Source: Halodesulfovibrio sp. MK-HDV (lineage in GTDB: Bacteria; Desulfobacterota; Desulfovibrionia; Desulfovibrionales; Desulfovibrionaceae). Taken from it: DNA of 64,000 bases. A program made the translations under genes and the position numbers. The stretch's first letter is position 1. Every line of letters starts with the position of its first letter. Location of the stretch: contig NZ_WYDS01000006.1 in assembly GCF_009914765.1 (NCBI RefSeq), forward strand, positions 1 to 64,000, given 5' to 3'. Below the pieces are notes generated by a model, which did no database searches, had not been told where the DNA came from, and saw nothing but the letters and a program-made list of their open reading frames with translations. Shown here piece after piece: positions 60,924-64,000 of the stretch.

Positions 60924-61137
60924 TTAACTTGCTGGTTTATAAAGCAAGACAGACACCAAAAAACATGTATCCCCACATACCTCTTTCTTTGATATTTGCG
61001 AAATTGGGAAAGATGTTAATGTTGAGTACCACAGGTTATTATTCAAAATTACGGTCTAATCTTCATGATTATGAACGGATAAGAAAAGTTGCTTCAACAT
61101 AAAAAAGCCCCTGCAAGGAAATGCAGGGGCTTTTTTA
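60924..61137 (+). ncRNA. Candidate small RNA unit, copy 2
   Basis: Sibling of 58917-59092: the same conserved blocks (60924-61025) followed by a terminator, AAAAAGCCCCTGCA / TGCAGGGGCTTTTT at 61100-61137. The part between the conserved block and the hairpin differs in length (about 75 against 37 bases) and sequence. Function is unknown. Confidence 0.4.
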
Positions 61138-61196
61138 TGTTTTTAGTACCGGAGATCACATAGAAAAATAGTACGTTAGTTCGATGTGGAAAATAA

Positions 61197-61787
61197 TTAC
61201 GGAGCTATGGCAAGCCCAATAACCCATTCTTGCGAAGCACCTTCTGGTGTGATGCTTTGTTGTAACGTGATGGTTCGTCGTGCCGTGAATCCGGCGAGGG
61301 TTAAGTCTTTATTCAAAGCTTCACAGGTTCTATTTGTAAAGCTTCTGCCTACCGCGTCTATGGAATCCTGTTTCCCATATTTAAAGGAACAGTAGAGCGA
61401 TCCGCCCGGCTTGAGGGAGTTTCTGAACGAAGTCAGCACGTCGTGTAGTTCTTCGTGCGGAACATGTAGCAGAGAGGCGTTTGCCCAGATGCCATCATAA
61501 ATAGGCTTGGGCTCGAACTCTTGAAAGCGAAGGCATTTGATGTCCAGTCCGGTAAGGTCTTCTGCCAGTTTTCCCAGTTCAACAGAGGCATCAAACGCAT
61601 CAACCTTGTACCCGTTCTTGAGGAAGTGAAGAGCATCACGGCCGGAGCCGCAGCCTGCATCCAGAATAAATCCGTTTTCTGGAAGTACACGCAAAAACTT
61701 TTCGTACTGTTCAGTCATACTGATGGGCAAGGTCTTTTTTGAATACTCGAACGCATGGTCATTATAGTACTGCATGGCAACACTCAC
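61197..61787 (-). CDS. Class I SAM-dependent methyltransferase
   Basis: 196 residues. Motif I ILDAGCGSGRDALHFLKNGY is at about residues 41-60, followed by KVDAFDASVELGKLA (motif II) and YDGIWANASLLHVPHEEL (motif IV/post). The type is close to TehB-like and ubiquinone-style small-molecule methyltransferases. The substrate is not known. Start is GTG at 61787 or ATG at 61775; neither has a good ribosome site. It stands alone. Confidence 0.85.
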   Translation of the reverse strand: MSVAMQYYNDHAFEYSKKTLPISMTEQYEKFLRVLPENGFILDAGCGSGRDALHFLKNGYKVDAFDASVELGKLAEDLTGLDIKCLRFQEFEPKPIYDGIWANASLLHVPHEELHDVLTSFRNSLKPGGSLYCSFKYGKQDSIDAVGRSFTNRTCEALNKDLTLAGFTARRTITLQQSITPEGASQEWVIGLAIAP

Positions 61788-61889
61788 TTGACGTATGTTA
61801 CAAAAAAAAATCCTACTCTTATTATCTGAGTACCTTATACGAAAAGTTAAGTATATTGCTTTTTTAGGTTCTAATCAAGCAGCTAAAGG

Positions 61890-62330
61890 CTACGTCTGCG
61901 GCATGAGTTTTCCGTCAGTATTAATGACGATAAAGCTGTTGCACGTGGACGCACCTTTGGCGTCAATAGAGGCGTTACTGTTGCGGGTGGCGCATTTGGC
62001 GCAGGCGACTGTGTGCTCTATGCGGCTCTGAATTTTTGTGGGGCTGAATTGCACCTCAGCATTACATTCAGAGCACGCAAAGTTGTGCGCCATGGCATTG
62101 TTCACGTCTTCCACGGGTTCGTTGCGGATGAGAATGTGTATGTTCTCGTCTTCTGTGGACTTGCGTCGAAACCTGTTCCCCACCTGATTGGCGAGGTTGT
62201 CTATGTTTTCATTGCTGTTGGCTGCGTTGCAATGCGGACAGGTAACGCTGTGTACAGCATAGTTTTCAATATTCTTAACGGTGAATGAAACGGTAGAGTC
62301 ACAGTTGGAGCAGGGAAATGTCGTCAGCAT
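61890..62330 (-). CDS. Protein with two zinc-ribbon repeats
   Basis: 146 residues made of two similar halves. Each has CxxC and a second CxxC spaced by about 23 residues: first PCSNCDSTVSFTVKNIEN then VTCPHCNAANSNENID; second FACSECNAEVQFSPTKIQ then VACAKCATRNSNASID. The link between them is charged. This is an internal duplication of a small zinc-ribbon module, probably binding two zinc ions. No catalytic domain. Function unknown; nucleic-acid or protein binding is possible. ATG at 62330 is preceded by GGAGATAATACAT. The stretch 62331-62614 has no convincing gene. Confidence 0.7.
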   Translation of the reverse strand: MLTTFPCSNCDSTVSFTVKNIENYAVHSVTCPHCNAANSNENIDNLANQVGNRFRRKSTEDENIHILIRNEPVEDVNNAMAHNFACSECNAEVQFSPTKIQSRIEHTVACAKCATRNSNASIDAKGASTCNSFIVINTDGKLMPQT

Positions 62331-62614
62331 ATGTATTATCTCCGTGTGGTGATTACGTTCACTTGGGATTGCCTGAACAATAGGGCTTAGTTTGATAGTA
62401 CGTAAATAGGGTGGGAGTTGTACAGATGAAAGTGGGCTGATGCTGCTTTGAATTCTTTTTCGGTAGAAAAGTAAGGATTTTGTTGTGCTGGCACATCAAA
62501 ATGCTGTAAGTAAGGACATGCGCTGCATAACAGGGGATGGTTGTGCGTGTGGGTTGGTGTAAATAGGTAGAGATAGGTGTAGAGCACTCCGTTACCGGAG
62601 CACTCAATGGATTT

Positions 62615-63157
62615 TTACTCTATACTTAGGGGGGTGTTGTTTGCTTCTTTCGCAGCTCTTTTCAGTACGATAGAAGCGTTGATTTCTATGGCTGTACATA
62701 TGCCGTACAGCTGCTCAGGGGTCGCAGCAGTTTGACCGGAAAAGACAGCGTTGATCTCGTTGGCTGAGAGGTTGGCTGTGGTTGCGATGTCTGTAGCGGA
62801 CATGTCGCTGTCCTGTGCGAATTCTTGCAAGATATCGCCAACAGTGCGGTTGTACGCAGACACGCAGGCCGAGTTACAGGGGGTTCCAAGAAGCTCTTCA
62901 AAAGGTACTTCCAGTGCCTTTGCATATCGGAGCATATCTCCAAAAGTAGTTTTTTCACCGCCGAATTCTTTGCTTATCCAGCGGGAGACGGTATCGCGTC
63001 CAACGCCGAACAAGTTGCCTATTTGCTGCATCGTCTTGCCTTGCGCTCGTAGAGCCAAAATCTTTGCCATAATAACAGCCCATGCCTGAGCATTTTCAGG
63101 GTCATGTTTGGCGACGGTTTTGGAGGCTGTGCGCGTTTTGTCTTGTTGTCTTGGCAT
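62615..63157 (-). CDS. XRE/Cro-like helix-turn-helix regulator
   Basis: 180 residues. A helix-turn-helix lies at about residues 33-65: ALRAQGKTMQQIGNLFGVGR, then DTVSRWISKEFGG, followed by YAKALEVPFEELLG as in XRE family repressors. The C-terminal half (from about 105) holds a second possible helix-turn-helix, SATDIATTANLSANEINAVF, and an EQLYGICTAIEINASIVLKR tail; this resembles a phage-type repressor. ATG at 63157 has only a weak ribosome site. Upstream, the palindrome CATTAATG at 63190-63197 lies in its presumed promoter. Confidence 0.75.
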   Translation of the reverse strand: MPRQQDKTRTASKTVAKHDPENAQAWAVIMAKILALRAQGKTMQQIGNLFGVGRDTVSRWISKEFGGEKTTFGDMLRYAKALEVPFEELLGTPCNSACVSAYNRTVGDILQEFAQDSDMSATDIATTANLSANEINAVFSGQTAATPEQLYGICTAIEINASIVLKRAAKEANNTPLSIE

Positions 63158-63704
63158 AGGGCTTGACTTTTTTTGTTGTGTTGACGCATCATTAATGCAT
63201 GAACGATGTAGTTGATCGGTTATCCGAAGGACTTAGAGTAATAAACGTCAGAAAAAAATTGATACCACACTGCAAAGAGCAGTGTCAAAATGGCTTATGA
63301 AAATATATAAATGTATATGCTCAGTTAAGAATCAAAATAATAAAAAAAAGCACAGCAATAAATTATTAAATAGATAAAATGTTGAATAAAAAAGCATATC
63401 TTCACTATATCAAAATTGTGAATAAGTGTTATATATCAGTGAAAATATTTTATTAAATAAAATGTTGTAGTTCTAATGCATCGACAGTGCATAAAAAGAA
63501 CTCATAGCAGCCGTATCAGCATTCGTTCTGTTTATGTGTTGCATTTGGAATGAGTATTTTCTTAATGAAAAAATATATGTAAGAGGTGAATCCTGCATCT
63601 TTTTTGGAAACAACTCAGGATGTTGATACAAATATCTATGTAAGATGCGGATAGTGACGTGCTATAAGCACAGGCAGTACACTTTATAACATAGGAGATT
63701 TGGG
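63158..63704. other. AT-rich gene-free region
   Basis: No gene or RNA gene recognised. The region is strongly AT-rich, especially 63340-63480, and holds the near-duplicate AAATAGATAAAATGTTGAAT and TTAAATAAAATGTTGTAG (about 63373 and 63453). It separates the divergent regulator gene and the zinc-ribbon gene at 63705 and probably holds both promoters. Confidence 0.5.
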
Positions 63705-63899
63705 ATGTTGTTATGTCCTGTCTGCGGAGCAAAAACACATGTTCCGCGCTCAAACGTGTCAGACGACAATTGTATCGTGCGTCAACGTGTTTGCAAGCAA
63801 TGTGGACACAAGGAAATATCGGTTGAGGTATATTTATCTTCAATGCGAAAAGGGCTTAATTTTCTGGTGCAGAAAAAAGAAGAATCTTTACAACAGTGA
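63705..63899 (+). CDS. Small zinc-finger protein
   Basis: 64 residues. Four Cys in two CxxC pairs, CPVCG near residue 4-8 and CKQCG near 30-34, joined by a 20-residue basic stretch (AKTHVPRSNVSDDNCIVRQR, which has a fifth Cys), then a helical tail. It looks like an Ogr/Delta- or NrdR-N-terminal-like single zinc finger; such small proteins often are phage or plasmid transcription factors. ATG at 63705 follows TAGGAGATTTGGG. The last 100 bases of the window after it show nothing. Confidence 0.65.
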   Translation: MLLCPVCGAKTHVPRSNVSDDNCIVRQRVCKQCGHKEISVEVYLSSMRKGLNFLVQKKEESLQQ

Positions 63900-64000
63900 G
63901 ATAATTTTACGTTTATGCGGATACATATGTATGCACATAGCGCTCCCTACTGTGTTGTGATATTTGTATGTCCATAAAATAATAGTGCTGCTCGTATTAA

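Noticed and set aside
62359-62607. 82-codon minus-strand frame
   Set aside because: Thr/Pro/Tyr-rich, no ribosome site, no family; lies in a gap between two firm genes and looks like chance.
1-64000. tRNA, rRNA, insertion sequence or prophage
   Set aside because: No cloverleaf, rRNA core sequence, transposase or integrase was recognised by reading; a tRNAscan and a profile search would be needed to be sure.

Overview
The window looks like chromosome of a marine, strictly anaerobic, sulfate-reducing deltaproteobacterium of the Desulfovibrionales. Base composition, a Desulfovibrio-type outer-membrane porin, a lutABC lactate-oxidation operon, a two-subunit glycine decarboxylase and several oxygen/redox proteins (catalase, hemerythrin-DUF438, rhodanese) all fit; a Halodesulfovibrio-like genus is my best inference, not something the sequence proves. 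About 52 protein genes are supported. I saw no rRNA, tRNA, CRISPR array, intact insertion sequence or prophage.

Layout. 0.3-4 kb: MarC-family membrane protein, then the overlapping lutA-lutB-lutC operon (lactate to pyruvate). 4.4-9.3 kb: DUF1653 protein, membrane proteins, monofunctional catalase whose last codons lie in a dispersed repeat, a GNAT acetyltransferase. 9.7-17.4 kb: DUF1835 protein, MATE exporter, radical SAM enzyme, a small membrane-anchored coiled coil, thiC and a 2-hydroxyacid dehydrogenase. 17.7-24.5 kb: a giant AsmA-like envelope protein, then a sensor kinase and sigma-54 response regulator preceded by a sigma-54-like promoter and repeated TTGTGCA sites. 24.8-29.6 kb: Vat-like acetyltransferase, secreted proteins including a VWA-OmpA fusion, a MerR-methyltransferase fusion, a GNAT enzyme. 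30.2-37.1 kb: gcvH-gcvPA-gcvPB-lpd operon (gcvT is not here), a lone receiver protein and phosphoglucomutase. 37.7-44 kb: periplasmic solute-binding protein translationally coupled to a hybrid kinase, ychF, and a rhodanese with an operator-like palindrome on its promoter. 44.5-50.9 kb: short secreted or hypothetical proteins, a DUF438/hemerythrin/PAS sensor, a membrane methyltransferase and a small [2Fe-2S] protein gene with an in-frame-after-shift UGA that looks like selenocysteine. 51.2-56.1 kb: a four-gene envelope operon (COG3014 lipoprotein, LpoB-like lipoprotein, DUF6844-like protein, CsgG/FlgT-like protein). 56.4-64 kb: exported MsrB, porin, MarR regulator with a methyltransferase, SAM methyltransferase, zinc-ribbon proteins and an XRE regulator.

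The most notable non-coding structure is a family of at least 12 composite palindromic repeats in gene ends and gaps, in both orientations, twice paired head-on around a terminator. Strongest leads: the probable selenoprotein at 50.6-50.85 kb, the repeat family and its capture by the catalase gene, two sibling intergenic units ending in terminators (58.9 and 60.9 kb, possible small RNAs), the MerR-methyltransferase fusion and the four-gene envelope operon.
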